Assembly: GCA_902478645.1 (NCBI GenBank)
Contig: CABSLV010000038.1
Span: 1-15,817 of the forward strand
Direction of reading: 5' to 3'
Source: an uncultured Flavobacteriales bacterium
Lineage (GTDB): Bacteria; Bacteroidota; Bacteroidia; Flavobacteriales; UBA1820
Length of the DNA stretch: 15,817 bases
How positions within the stretch are numbered: position 1 is the first letter of the stretch; every line of letters starts with the position of its first letter. The translations under genes were made by a program, and so were the position numbers. A model generated the notes under the pieces. The model did no database searches, was not told where the DNA came from, and saw nothing but the letters and a program-made list of their open reading frames with translations. This document shows positions 7,008-14,750 of the stretch, piece after piece.

Positions 7008-7835
7008 ATGCAGCGTCTGTTGGATTTTCTAAAACGAGGTCGTTATTTTCTGCTGCTGCTCTTGCTGGAGGCGGTGGGATTTCTCTTGGTATGCGCCCAG
7101 TACGACTACCACAAGAGCCTGTGGGCTGGTATCTGGGGCGATGCCGGTTATGCGATGAGCGAAAAGGCGGGGGCGTGGCGTCGGCATTTCTCCTATGCCC
7201 GGGAAAATGCGCGTCTGGCGCAAGAGAACGCCCGTTTGCGCAGCTTGCTCTCCCGCGACGACAAGCGGGTGGAGGCTTTGCCCTATCCGGGCGACACTTT
7301 GCGGGCGGACAGTGCGGTTTATTCGTATATTCCGGCCACGGTGGTCAAGAATTCCTATACCGGAGAGCGGAACTACCTCGTGCTGGACCGGGGGCAGAAG
7401 GACGGAGTGGAGCCGGATATGGGGGTAGTAACGGCCGACGGCGTATTGGGTGTGGTGGTGCAGGTAACGCCCCGGTACAGTGTTTGCCGTTCGATCCTGC
7501 ATGCGGATAGCTACATCAGTGCCCGGTTTGCGAAAAACGAGTATTTCGGCACGATCGAGTGGGACGGGAAGGACCGTCGGTATGTCCGTCTGGTCAATAT
7601 CCCCCGTCAGGCGGAAGTAGCGGTGGGCGATACGGTGATCACCGACCGGCGCTCGACCTTGTTTCCCGAAGGGCTGCTCGTCGGTACGGTCGAGGAGGCC
7701 GAAGTGGGCGATGTGAGCGACTTTTACGACATCCGGGTGCGCTTGGCGGACGACCTGGCTGCCGTGCGCCATGTGTACATCCTGCGTTACAGATACAAAG
7801 ACGAATTGCAAGAAGCTCTCCAGTACGATGATTAA
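7008..7835 (+). CDS. mreC: Rod shape-determining protein MreC
   Basis: MreC is the periplasmic scaffold of the elongasome, anchored in the inner membrane and activating PBP2. The 275-aa product has one N-terminal membrane segment (about residues 13-30, GRYFLLLLLLEAVGFLLV). A coiled coil follows (about 58-85, SYARENARLAQENARLRSLLSRDDKR), then the beta-rich core with NYLVLDRGQKDGVEPDMGVVTADGVLGVVVQVTPRYS and TDRRSTLFPEGLLVGTV. The C-terminus overlaps mreD by 8 bp, indicating translational coupling. Confidence 0.95.
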   Translation: MQRLLDFLKRGRYFLLLLLLEAVGFLLVCAQYDYHKSLWAGIWGDAGYAMSEKAGAWRRHFSYARENARLAQENARLRSLLSRDDKRVEALPYPGDTLRADSAVYSYIPATVVKNSYTGERNYLVLDRGQKDGVEPDMGVVTADGVLGVVVQVTPRYSVCRSILHADSYISARFAKNEYFGTIEWDGKDRRYVRLVNIPRQAEVAVGDTVITDRRSTLFPEGLLVGTVEEAEVGDVSDFYDIRVRLADDLAAVRHVYILRYRYKDELQEALQYDD

Positions 7836-8364
7836 GCAACCCCTCCGCGCCGTTTTGTTCCTCGTGGTGCTGCTGCTGCTTCAGGTGGTGGTGTTCGACC
7901 ACGTGGTGCTGGGCGGCTATGTCATCCCGTATGTGTATGTGTTGGGAGTGTTGTTGCTCCCGTTCTGTTTCGGTCGCGGAAAAGCGATGCTGGGTGCCTT
8001 CGTCGTCGGGTTGGTGATGGACCTTTTCCAGCAGTCGGGTGGCTTGCACGCCATGGCCTGCGTGCTGACGGTGTATTTGTGCGGGCCTTTGACGCGGGTG
8101 TTTTTCCGCCTTTCGGAAAAAGAGTTGGAGGGGTTCGATCCCTTTACGGCCAAAAATGGCCGCACGGCGGGGCTTTCCCTGCTGCTGGTGCTGCTGCTGA
8201 TCCAGTATCTGGTCCTGTATTGGGTGGAAGCGGGGCGCTTTTCGGCACTGCCTTCTGCCTTGGGGCATGCTTTCCTGGGAGCAGGGGCGACCTTTGCGGT
8301 ATCGGTGGTGATCATGTCCCTCAATAGTGTACGAAGCGGGCGCTCGCGGCGCAGACAGTGGTGA
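7828..8364 (+). CDS. mreD: Rod shape-determining protein MreD
   Basis: MreD is the integral membrane partner of MreC. From the ATG at 7828 the 178-aa protein begins MIKQPLRAVLFLVVLLLLQVVVF. It has about five hydrophobic segments, including a central YVYVLGVLLLPFCFGRGKAMLGAFVVGLVMDLFQQSGGLHAMA stretch typical of MreD. The open frame extends 19 codons upstream inside mreC, but that extension is polar and would precede the first membrane segment, so the internal ATG overlapping the mreC stop is preferred. Identification rests on hydrophobic profile and gene order more than on motifs, as usual for this divergent family. Confidence 0.9.
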   Translation: MIKQPLRAVLFLVVLLLLQVVVFDHVVLGGYVIPYVYVLGVLLLPFCFGRGKAMLGAFVVGLVMDLFQQSGGLHAMACVLTVYLCGPLTRVFFRLSEKELEGFDPFTAKNGRTAGLSLLLVLLLIQYLVLYWVEAGRFSALPSALGHAFLGAGATFAVSVVIMSLNSVRSGRSRRRQW

Positions 8365-10247
8365 GAAACAAATATCTGCTCATATCGTTGGTGGTGGTCG
8401 TGGCGGCGGTGCTGCTGGCGCGCTTGTTTTATCTGCAAGTTTACCAGGACAAGTACAAGCTGCTCTCCGACTCCAATTCCCGGCGCGACATGGTGCAATA
8501 CCCCCCCCGAGGGTACATCTACGACCGCAACGGACGTCTGTTGGTCTCCAACCAGCCGGCGTACAACCTGTGCGTTACCTACAACTTGCTGCAGCCTTTC
8601 GATACCTTGGAACTTTGCACCCTGCTGCGCATCGACCCGGAAAGCTTGCGGGTGCAGCTTGACAAATTCAACCAGGTGATCCGCCTGCGCCGCCATTCCC
8701 GTTACCAGCCTTATGCCGTCGTTTCGCAGATCTCTCCCCAGGATTATCCCCGGATTCAGGAACGACTGTACAAATATCCCGGGTTTTCCATCGAGAAAAC
8801 CACGATGCGGCACTACGAATATCCATCGGCGGCCAACGTGTTCGGTTTCCTGAGCGAAATCGGGCCCGATGCCGACCTGGGGCAGGATTCTCCGTACAAG
8901 ATCGGCGATATTATCGGCGCGACGGGGGTCGAGCGGATGTACGAAAAGCAGCTTCGGGGCATCCCGGGGCACCGTTACGTGCAGGTCGATGTAACGGGCA
9001 AGGTAACCGATCGTTACATGGACGGGAAGTTCGATTCGCCGGCCGTGGCGGGCAAGGACATCACCCTGGGACTGGACATCGACCTGCAGCGTTATGGTGA
9101 GGCGCTCATGCAGGGAAAACGCGGATGCATCATAGCCATCGAGCCTTCCACCGGACAGATCCTGGCCATGGTTACCGCTCCCTCGTACGATCCGGCGCTG
9201 CTCTCCGGGCGGGGCCGCTCGCGCAACTATGCGGAACTTTCGAGCGATCCTTCCCAGCCGATGTTCGACCGGGGGCTCATCGCCGAATATGCCCCGGGAT
9301 CGCCCTGGAAGATCGTTACCGGTTTGGCGGGGTTGAGCAGCGGAGCAGTCGACCCGTCGTTTTCCGTGTATTGCAGCGGGGGATACCGCGTGGGCAACCA
9401 CGTGATGCGTTGTGTGGGCGGAGTGGGGCAGACTCTGGACATGTATCACGGCTACCAGTATTCGTGCAACACGTATTTTGCTACGGTGTACGCCCGCACG
9501 CTGGAACATTTCCCCACCCCGGCACAGGGGTTGGACTTTTGGCACCGGACCGCTACGGCGCTGGGTTTCGGGAAATACCTCGGGACGGACCTCTCCACCG
9601 GGCGCAAGGGCTATGTGCCCGATGCGCAGTTCTACGACCGGCTTTACGGGCGCGGGCGTTGGAAAGCCTCCACGACCATATCGAACGCCATCGGTCAGGG
9701 TGAGATCACCGTGACGCCGATACATCTGGCCAACCTGGCGGCCGTGGTAGCCAACCGGGGGTACTATTACCGTCCGCACATTATCCGCAGCATCGACGGC
9801 CAGGCGATCGACACGGCTTACACCCAGCGCATCGAGACGGGGATCGCCCGCGAACATTTCGATGTGGTGGCCCGAGGAATGGCCAATGTGTTCCGGGAGG
9901 GTACGGCGCGCGAATATGCGATACCCCAGGCGCAGTTTTGCGGGAAGACCGGGACGGTAGAAAACTTCGTGCGTATCGACGGCCGCCTGGTACAGTTGCC
10001 CGACCACGGGATGTTCGTCGCTTTCGGGCCGGAGGAAAACCCGAAGATCGCCATCACGGTGGTGGTGGAAAACGGCCGCTTCGGCCGGATATGGGCTGCA
10101 CCGATCGCTTCGCTGATGATGGAGCGGTACTTGCTGGGGGGGACCAACCGCCCGGAGTTGGAAAAACGGATTATGGAAGGTTCGCTGGAAGAGGTGTATC
10201 GCCAGTGCGACCTTCTGCGCGAACAGGCAAAAGCGAAGAAGAAGTAG
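8358..10247 (+). CDS. mrdA: Penicillin-binding protein 2 (elongasome DD-transpeptidase)
   Basis: PBP2 is the class-B transpeptidase that cross-links peptidoglycan during elongation, paired with RodA. The 629-aa protein has one N-terminal membrane helix (about residues 5-27). The dimerisation/allosteric domain follows, starting YPPRGYIYDRNGRLLVSNQPAYNL and including the GATGVERMYEKQLRGIPG signature. In the transpeptidase domain the active-site Ser315-Pro-Trp-Lys318 lies in YAPGSPWK, Ser369-Cys-Asn371 is the SxN motif, and Lys530-Thr-Gly is the KTG motif. It starts with GTG (8358, or 8361) overlapping the mreD stop. The YPPR codons contain a run of eight C (8501-8508). Confidence 0.95.
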   Translation: MVRNKYLLISLVVVVAAVLLARLFYLQVYQDKYKLLSDSNSRRDMVQYPPRGYIYDRNGRLLVSNQPAYNLCVTYNLLQPFDTLELCTLLRIDPESLRVQLDKFNQVIRLRRHSRYQPYAVVSQISPQDYPRIQERLYKYPGFSIEKTTMRHYEYPSAANVFGFLSEIGPDADLGQDSPYKIGDIIGATGVERMYEKQLRGIPGHRYVQVDVTGKVTDRYMDGKFDSPAVAGKDITLGLDIDLQRYGEALMQGKRGCIIAIEPSTGQILAMVTAPSYDPALLSGRGRSRNYAELSSDPSQPMFDRGLIAEYAPGSPWKIVTGLAGLSSGAVDPSFSVYCSGGYRVGNHVMRCVGGVGQTLDMYHGYQYSCNTYFATVYARTLEHFPTPAQGLDFWHRTATALGFGKYLGTDLSTGRKGYVPDAQFYDRLYGRGRWKASTTISNAIGQGEITVTPIHLANLAAVVANRGYYYRPHIIRSIDGQAIDTAYTQRIETGIAREHFDVVARGMANVFREGTAREYAIPQAQFCGKTGTVENFVRIDGRLVQLPDHGMFVAFGPEENPKIAITVVVENGRFGRIWAAPIASLMMERYLLGGTNRPELEKRIMEGSLEEVYRQCDLLREQAKAKKK

Positions 10248-10248
10248 G

Positions 10249-11562
10249 ATGAGGATCGGCGGAACGGAAGCGGACATGAGGATGAGGATCGGATGGGCAC
10301 TGGTGGTTTTTTACGCCGTGTTCGTCGCGATGGGGATCCTGAATATCTATTCGGCTACGTACGACCCGCAGCTCCCTTCGCTGTTCGACCTTTCCCAGTA
10401 CGGGGGCAAGCAGTTGCTTTTTGCTGCCATGAGCGTGGCGATCGTGGTGGTCGTGTTGTTACTCGATATGAGCGTGTACGAGCGGATGGCGTGGCTGTTT
10501 TATATCTTTTCCATCGTGCTGCTGCTGGGTTTGCCGGTGCTGGGTTCGGAGGTCAAGGGAAACAGGGCGTGGTACAATCTGGGCTTCGTCTCGCTCCAGC
10601 CTTCGGAAATTGCCAAATTTGCCACGGCATTGGCCTTGTCTTCGTATCTGTCCTCGTACAACGTGTCGATGTCCCGTTTGCGTTGCCAGGCGATTGCGGC
10701 GGCGATCATCCTGCTGCCGATGGGACTGGTCGGGTTGCAGGATGCGGGTTCGGCCCTGGTGTTTCTTTCCTTTTTCCTGGTGTTGTACATGGCGGGAGCA
10801 CCCGGGATATATTTCGTGGTGGGGATTCTTTCGGCCACGATCTTCATTGCCGATGTATTCCTGGCATTTTACCAGGTGAGTCCGGTGTATGTCTATGCGG
10901 TGGTAGGTGGTGCAGCGCTGTTGATGGGGGCATACCGTTTGTGGCGGCATCGGGGAGGCGTCGGACGGTTGGCGGTTGCGACGGTATTCGTACTGGGGAT
11001 ATACTCCGTGCTGCACTTTGCGGTGTGGGAACATGTGTTCAAGGAATACCAGCGGCAGCGGATCCTCACGTCGTTCAAACTGGTGGAAGACTACAAGGGC
11101 GTGGGATTCAATACTTACCAGAGCGAGATCGCCATCGGTTCGGGCGGTTTTACGGGAAAGGGCTACCTGATGGGCACCCAGACCAAGGGCAATTTCGTGC
11201 CGGAACAGCATACCGACTTTATCTTTTCGACCTTGGGAGAGGAGTGGGGTTTTCTCGGTGCGGCAGGCGTGGTGGTGTTGTACGCACTGTTCCTGATCCA
11301 GATTGTGCGGGTGGCGGCGCGCCAGCGAACGTTGTTTGCACGGAACTACGGCTGGTGCGTTTTTTCGGTGTTCTTTTTCCATTTTCTGGTCAACGTGGGC
11401 ATGGCGGTAGGCCTGCTTCCGGTCATCGGGATTCCGTTGCCGTTTTTCAGCTACGGGGGCTCGTCGCTGTGGAGTTTTACCATCCTGCTGTTTATCCTGG
11501 TCAAACTGGATGCGCACCGCCGCGATGTGCTGCCTGAAGTGAGCCAGTTCGAGGACCGGTAA
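10249..11562 (+). CDS. rodA: Peptidoglycan glycosyltransferase RodA (SEDS family)
   Basis: RodA polymerises lipid II into glycan strands and works with PBP2. The 437-aa multi-pass protein has NLGFVSLQPSEIAKFATALALSSYL, LVGLQDAGSALVFLSFFLVLY, SEIAIGSGGFTGKGYLMGTQTKGNFVPEQHTDFIF and GLLPVIGIPLPFFSYGGSSL. The aspartate of EQHTDF (Asp323 from the first ATG) corresponds to the catalytic Asp262 of E. coli RodA. About ten membrane segments are visible, with an insertion between residues 195 and 260 that makes it longer than E. coli RodA (370 aa). Possible starts are 10249, 10276 and 10282. It sits one base after the mrdA stop. Confidence 0.95.
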   Translation: MRIGGTEADMRMRIGWALVVFYAVFVAMGILNIYSATYDPQLPSLFDLSQYGGKQLLFAAMSVAIVVVVLLLDMSVYERMAWLFYIFSIVLLLGLPVLGSEVKGNRAWYNLGFVSLQPSEIAKFATALALSSYLSSYNVSMSRLRCQAIAAAIILLPMGLVGLQDAGSALVFLSFFLVLYMAGAPGIYFVVGILSATIFIADVFLAFYQVSPVYVYAVVGGAALLMGAYRLWRHRGGVGRLAVATVFVLGIYSVLHFAVWEHVFKEYQRQRILTSFKLVEDYKGVGFNTYQSEIAIGSGGFTGKGYLMGTQTKGNFVPEQHTDFIFSTLGEEWGFLGAAGVVVLYALFLIQIVRVAARQRTLFARNYGWCVFSVFFFHFLVNVGMAVGLLPVIGIPLPFFSYGGSSLWSFTILLFILVKLDAHRRDVLPEVSQFEDR

Positions 11563-11590
11563 AGTTTTTGTCGGCGCGGCGTGTTTTTAT

Positions 11591-11621
11591 TTTGTGGTTT
11601 ACGGTAAAAGTTCTACTTTTG
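11591..11621 (+). promoter_or_regulatory. Promoter of tRNA-Cys
   Basis: TTTG (11591-11594), 19 bp, then TACTTTTG (11614-11621) fit the Bacteroidetes -33/-7 consensus exactly. The tRNA starts 15 bp downstream of the -7 element. Confidence 0.75.
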
Positions 11622-11635
11622 CAATGCTTTGATAG

Positions 11636-11706
11636 GGTACCTTGGCCGAGTGGCTAGGCACAGGTCTGCAAAACCTCTTACGGCGGTTCGAATCCGCCAG
11701 GTACCT
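11636..11706 (+). tRNA. tRNA-Cys (anticodon GCA)
   Basis: The cloverleaf is clear. The acceptor GGTACCT (11636-11642) pairs with AGGTACC (11699-11705). The D-arm is GCC/GGC. The anticodon loop CTGCAAA has GCA at 11668-11670. The T-arm is GGCGG-TTCGAAT-CCGCC (11682-11698). The discriminator base is T (U73), the known cysteine identity element. One C-C mismatch tops the anticodon stem. CCA is not encoded. The gene has its own promoter, and a strong hairpin terminator follows 36 bp downstream. Confidence 0.96.
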
Positions 11707-11741
11707 CAAACACGGCTGTAAACCAGCTAAATATAAAAATT

Positions 11742-11784
11742 ACACCCTAATTTACACCTCAAAATGTAGATTAGGGTGTTTTTT
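11742..11784 (+). terminator. Strong terminator downstream of tRNA-Cys, possibly bidirectional
   Basis: Arms 11742-11756 and 11765-11779 pair over 15 bp (one wobble-type mismatch) around an 8-nt CCTCAAAA loop. A run of six T (11779-11784) follows on the plus strand. On the minus strand the same stem is followed by AATTTTTATAT, so it could also end the minus-strand transcript coming from 11807. Confidence 0.8.
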
Positions 11785-11806
11785 ATAGCCTTGTTTTATC
11801 CAGCGC

Positions 11807-12019
11807 CTAACTTAGTTCATCCATGTAGTATTCAGCCTCATTTGGGAACTTCTTTCCAAATTCAGGCAGGTTAAAACGCCCCAGGAATTCTATTTCTTCA
11901 TCGGTAAAAACAGAATTTTCATCCCAATCATCCCCCTTATAGGGTTTACGCTTCATCAGTTCATTGAATTTTTCCTGCAATTCAGGGTTTTCCCAAATGG
12001 TTTTGCACTTCTTTTCCAT
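11807..12019 (-). CDS. Small acidic protein of unknown function
   Basis: A 70-aa open frame begins MEKKCKTIWENPELQEKFNELMKRK and ends EAEYYMDELS. It is rich in Glu, Asp and Lys, with predicted helices and no signal peptide or membrane segment. I do not recognise the family. It lies downstream of the GIY-YIG gene on the same strand, separated by 119 bp with a hairpin (12112-12132), and before the terminator at 11742-11784. It could be an accessory or antitoxin-like partner of the nuclease, but nothing in the sequence proves this. Its reality as a gene rests on a clean start, AT-rich leader, and sensible composition. Confidence 0.55.
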   Translation of the reverse strand: MEKKCKTIWENPELQEKFNELMKRKPYKGDDWDENSVFTDEEIEFLGRFNLPEFGKKFPNEAEYYMDELS

Positions 12020-12111
12020 GGCTTTTATTTTTTATACTGTTACTGTACAAATTTGCTCAATTCCTTTGGTTTTTATACCAAAATGTGAAATAAAATTAAC
12101 TATTATGCGTT

Positions 12112-12132
12112 GAGGCATACCAAATATGCCTC
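12112..12132 (-). terminator. Hairpin just downstream of the GIY-YIG gene
   Basis: GAGGCATA and TATGCCTC form a perfect 8-bp stem around a 5-nt loop, starting 6 bp after the GIY-YIG stop on the minus strand. The downstream side is AT-rich but has only short T runs, so termination may be partial and allow reading into the 70-aa gene. Confidence 0.5.
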
Positions 12133-12138
12133 TTGATG

Positions 12139-12966
12139 TTACTTAGCGAGTTCATCGAACTTGATATCAAATGCCTTTTCCAGGAGTTCAAGCAGTTCTT
12201 TTTTATCCCCGATGTTGACGCAAGTAGGCCGGTATGCCCATTTCCTCTCCACCTTTTTAGCATTGCTTTTATCCGTAGTTTTAATCCATCTGACCCGTGC
12301 GGCATAATCGCATTTTTCCGGGTCGTTCGCATGAGAAAGGATATGTTGTCCGATCAGATCCTCCGGTTGGAGATTTTTCCCCAGATAGAGAAAGTCCTTT
12401 ACAGGTACGGCCGGATCGACGACAAGACCTATGCCAACATATCCATGTCCGTTTAGATAGGCAGCAATGATATCGCCTGTTTTCAACCGTTTTACGGCAT
12501 CTGTGAAAAGTTTGCGGCCTCCGGCAGATACAAACCCATATTTTGCATTATCTTCCCATGAACGGTTCTTTCCCTCTTCATTCGGCTTCTTGTCTTCACC
12601 TACGTTGAAAGCATAGATGCTGTTACCGAAATCGAACTCCGGCAATTCCATATGCAGGGTATTTTTGGGACGGAAATATCGTTCATAATGCCCTTCAGAC
12701 TTATTTGTAAGGTGGTAATTACTCCATATCAGGGTTTTTTCCACCAAAAAGGCTTCATTTTCGCTCAAATCCTTGGCAAAGACTTTGATGATAGGGTCTA
12801 CCCCTTCATCTTGAATTGCCTTGATCCGTTTCACTTTCTCCGTTTCCAAATGGTTGTCGGACAAGTGTGCGAATTTGCGGTTGCCTTTCCCTTTACCCAC
12901 GTAAAACGTTTCATAGTTGCGTGGGTCGATGTAGATGTAAACGTAATAGTCTTTTTGTGTTTCCAT
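12139..12966 (-). CDS. GIY-YIG nuclease fused to a PUA/EVE-like domain
   Basis: The N-terminal 100 residues are a GIY-YIG endonuclease domain of the LEM-3/COG3680 type. YVYIYIDP (Tyr10, Tyr12) and FYVGKGKGNRKFAHL (Tyr22-Val-Gly24, with the conserved Arg30) match the nuclease core, and Glu76 in EAFLVEKTLIW is the expected metal-binding glutamate. After a linker, residues from about 115 (SIYAFNVGE) show NRSWEDNAKYGFVSAGG, VKRLKTGDIIAAYLNGHGYVGIGLVVDPAVPVKDF and ARVRWIKTTDKSNAKKVERKWAYRP. I recognise this as a PUA-superfamily (EVE-like) domain, a fold often used to read modified bases. The protein is 275 aa, with all key nuclease residues present. The sensible inference is a modification-dependent restriction or repair nuclease. 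It is 33 bp downstream of the LRR gene and probably shares its transcript. Confidence 0.8.
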   Translation of the reverse strand: METQKDYYVYIYIDPRNYETFYVGKGKGNRKFAHLSDNHLETEKVKRIKAIQDEGVDPIIKVFAKDLSENEAFLVEKTLIWSNYHLTNKSEGHYERYFRPKNTLHMELPEFDFGNSIYAFNVGEDKKPNEEGKNRSWEDNAKYGFVSAGGRKLFTDAVKRLKTGDIIAAYLNGHGYVGIGLVVDPAVPVKDFLYLGKNLQPEDLIGQHILSHANDPEKCDYAARVRWIKTTDKSNAKKVERKWAYRPTCVNIGDKKELLELLEKAFDIKFDELAK

Positions 12967-12999
12967 GATTTTTAAAATTTAATATATTGTTTATGAGGG

Positions 13000-14577
13000 T
13001 TATTCTTTTTCCACATATACGGCACTCCCCGGTATGGTGAAATACCTCCCTTCGGTAGAAAATCCTTTCCATACATAAAGTGTTTTCAAGGGATTTTCCA
13101 GCAGTCGGAGATATATTAAAGAAGTATTTCGGCTAATGTCCAACTGTTCTAGATCATTTCGTTCGGCTACTAATTCTTTCAGCGCAGTGCATTTTGTCAG
13201 GTCAAGGTTTGTCAAATGATGCCCGCAAATGTCCAATGATTCCAGTTTAGAATTGTGCGATACGTCTAATGCTGTAATCTTTCCGGACCGTTTTACCTGA
13301 CGAATATGTAGATATATTAGGGAAGAGCACTCGCTCACATCAATTTCAGACAAATCGTTGTATGAACAATCCAATCCTGTCAGTGCGGTGCAACCACTTA
13401 AACAAATGTTTTTTAAGGCATACGCCGAAACTACCGAAATTTTTGATAAAGAAGAGCATCCTTGTGCATTTAATTCTTCTAAAGTGCTTCCTTCTTTTAT
13501 GATATTATTTACGACAATGCTGTTGTTGTAAACAAACTCGTTCAAGCCTGTACATCCACTAATGTTTACACGAAGCAACCGGGTGTTTTTAATTTGGAGG
13601 GTATAGCTCCCAGAGCCTAATTTAGGACAGTTGCTTGCGTTCAACTCGGTCAAAGGATTGTCATTGCACCGTAAATCCCGTAATTCCGCCTTGTTGCTTA
13701 CATCGAGTTTTTGCAGTTGATTGTTTGCACAGGACAAATATTTTAATTTACTACATTGGCTTACGTCGATTCCGGTTAACTGGTTGTTATCGCAAAGAAG
13801 GGAAATAAGCCCCGTAAAATACTGTATTCCCGTCAGGTCTTTGATGGCTTTCCCTGTTATGTCCAGCTCGTCAACGCTTTCTACCTCAAAAGTCTGTATC
13901 TTTCCATCCCGGTTCATATCGTAGTTGGCCACCAAATATGTTTTAAAATTGGCATCCGGTATCTCTATCGTGAAACCCTTAGCAATTACTTCCAGTTGAA
14001 AATCGGCTTTTATTTCCGGCTTATCTTTAACGACTACTCCAATAGTAGTTTGACCTGCTTTCAGGGCTTTTAATACGCCGTTGGGAGATACCGTAGCCAC
14101 GGCAGGGTTTGAAGAAGTAAAAACAAGTTCGTAGGGTTGGTTGATGTTTTCAGGAGCAACCTTTGTTTCCAGAGTTTTGCTTTCTTCTTCCTCCAATGTT
14201 TGGGGAGGGTTGACGAACGAAACGGATGCGATCTCTACCGGAGTGGCCGTAACCGTAACGGCGCAGGATGCGCTGATATTCGGCCGGCTTTGCTCATACA
14301 CTTTGACAGTACTTGTCCCCGGCTTCAAGGCTTTGACATTACCGTTTCCATCTACGGTGACTACCTCAGTATTGGAACTGCTCCAGGCAAGGGTGTAGGG
14401 TTCTGTAATACCACTTGGAGCGGTAGTGGCGGTGAGCTGCTGCGTTTTTCCCTCCTGTAAAGAGATGGTGCTTTGGATAGAAATGCTTTCGAGGCTTATT
14501 TTCGTTGCCTCGGTTTTACTGCATCCGCCTATAACACAGGCAAACAGTAGAAAAATGGCGATTTTTAGGGTTTTCAT
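13000..14577 (-). CDS. Lipoprotein with two Big2 domains, an EF-hand-like loop and leucine-rich repeats
   Basis: The 525-aa protein has a lipoprotein signal (MKTLKIAIFLLFACVIGGC, lipidated Cys19). Two bacterial Ig-like (Big2) domains follow, at about 27-112 and 114-202, each ending in the NGVLKALKAGQTTIGV type of motif. IEIPDANFKTYLVANYDMNRDGKIQTFEVE has an EF-hand/dockerin-like loop: Asp220, Asn222, Asp224, and Glu231 at position 12. From about 232 to 500 there are roughly a dozen 21-residue leucine-rich repeats of the LDVS-x-xxxLxxLxCxxNxL kind (internalin/BspA-like). It is probably exported and surface-anchored and binds a protein or host ligand; the target is unknown. It is divergent from the WYL gene across 380 bp of structured DNA. 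GC is lower than the core genes. Confidence 0.88.
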   Translation of the reverse strand: MKTLKIAIFLLFACVIGGCSKTEATKISLESISIQSTISLQEGKTQQLTATTAPSGITEPYTLAWSSSNTEVVTVDGNGNVKALKPGTSTVKVYEQSRPNISASCAVTVTATPVEIASVSFVNPPQTLEEEESKTLETKVAPENINQPYELVFTSSNPAVATVSPNGVLKALKAGQTTIGVVVKDKPEIKADFQLEVIAKGFTIEIPDANFKTYLVANYDMNRDGKIQTFEVESVDELDITGKAIKDLTGIQYFTGLISLLCDNNQLTGIDVSQCSKLKYLSCANNQLQKLDVSNKAELRDLRCNDNPLTELNASNCPKLGSGSYTLQIKNTRLLRVNISGCTGLNEFVYNNSIVVNNIIKEGSTLEELNAQGCSSLSKISVVSAYALKNICLSGCTALTGLDCSYNDLSEIDVSECSSLIYLHIRQVKRSGKITALDVSHNSKLESLDICGHHLTNLDLTKCTALKELVAERNDLEQLDISRNTSLIYLRLLENPLKTLYVWKGFSTEGRYFTIPGSAVYVEKE

Positions 14578-14639
14578 GGTTTTATGTTTGCTAAATTTTA
14601 CCGTATTTAAACGAAAGAAGCGTGGAACTTATACCTATC

Positions 14640-14750
14640 CGACCCTAAGGCATCGCCAAACGCCTGTAACCAAAATAGATAAAGCCCACGCTAAACTGAC
14701 GTGAGTACTATTTTGGTTACGTTCGATTTTCTTTGGCGATTTCTGGGTCG
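14640..14750. repeat. Long imperfect palindrome in three matching blocks
   Basis: Three blocks on the left recur as reverse complements on the right in mirrored order. CGACCC (14640-14645) pairs with GGGTCG (14745-14750). ATCGCCAAA (14652-14660) pairs with TTTGGCGAT (14732-14740). GTAACCAAAATAG (14666-14678) pairs with CTATTTTGGTTAC (14708-14720). All 28 positions match. The centre is a 29-nt loop (14679-14707). GTAACC occurs a further time at 14752-14757. Function is unknown; candidates are a structured RNA, a recombinase site, or a transposon end. Confidence 0.85.

Noticed and set aside
7917..10277. Long minus-strand open frame opposite mreD and mrdA
   Set aside because: Same reason: it mirrors GC-rich coding sequence with all PBP2 motifs on the plus strand.
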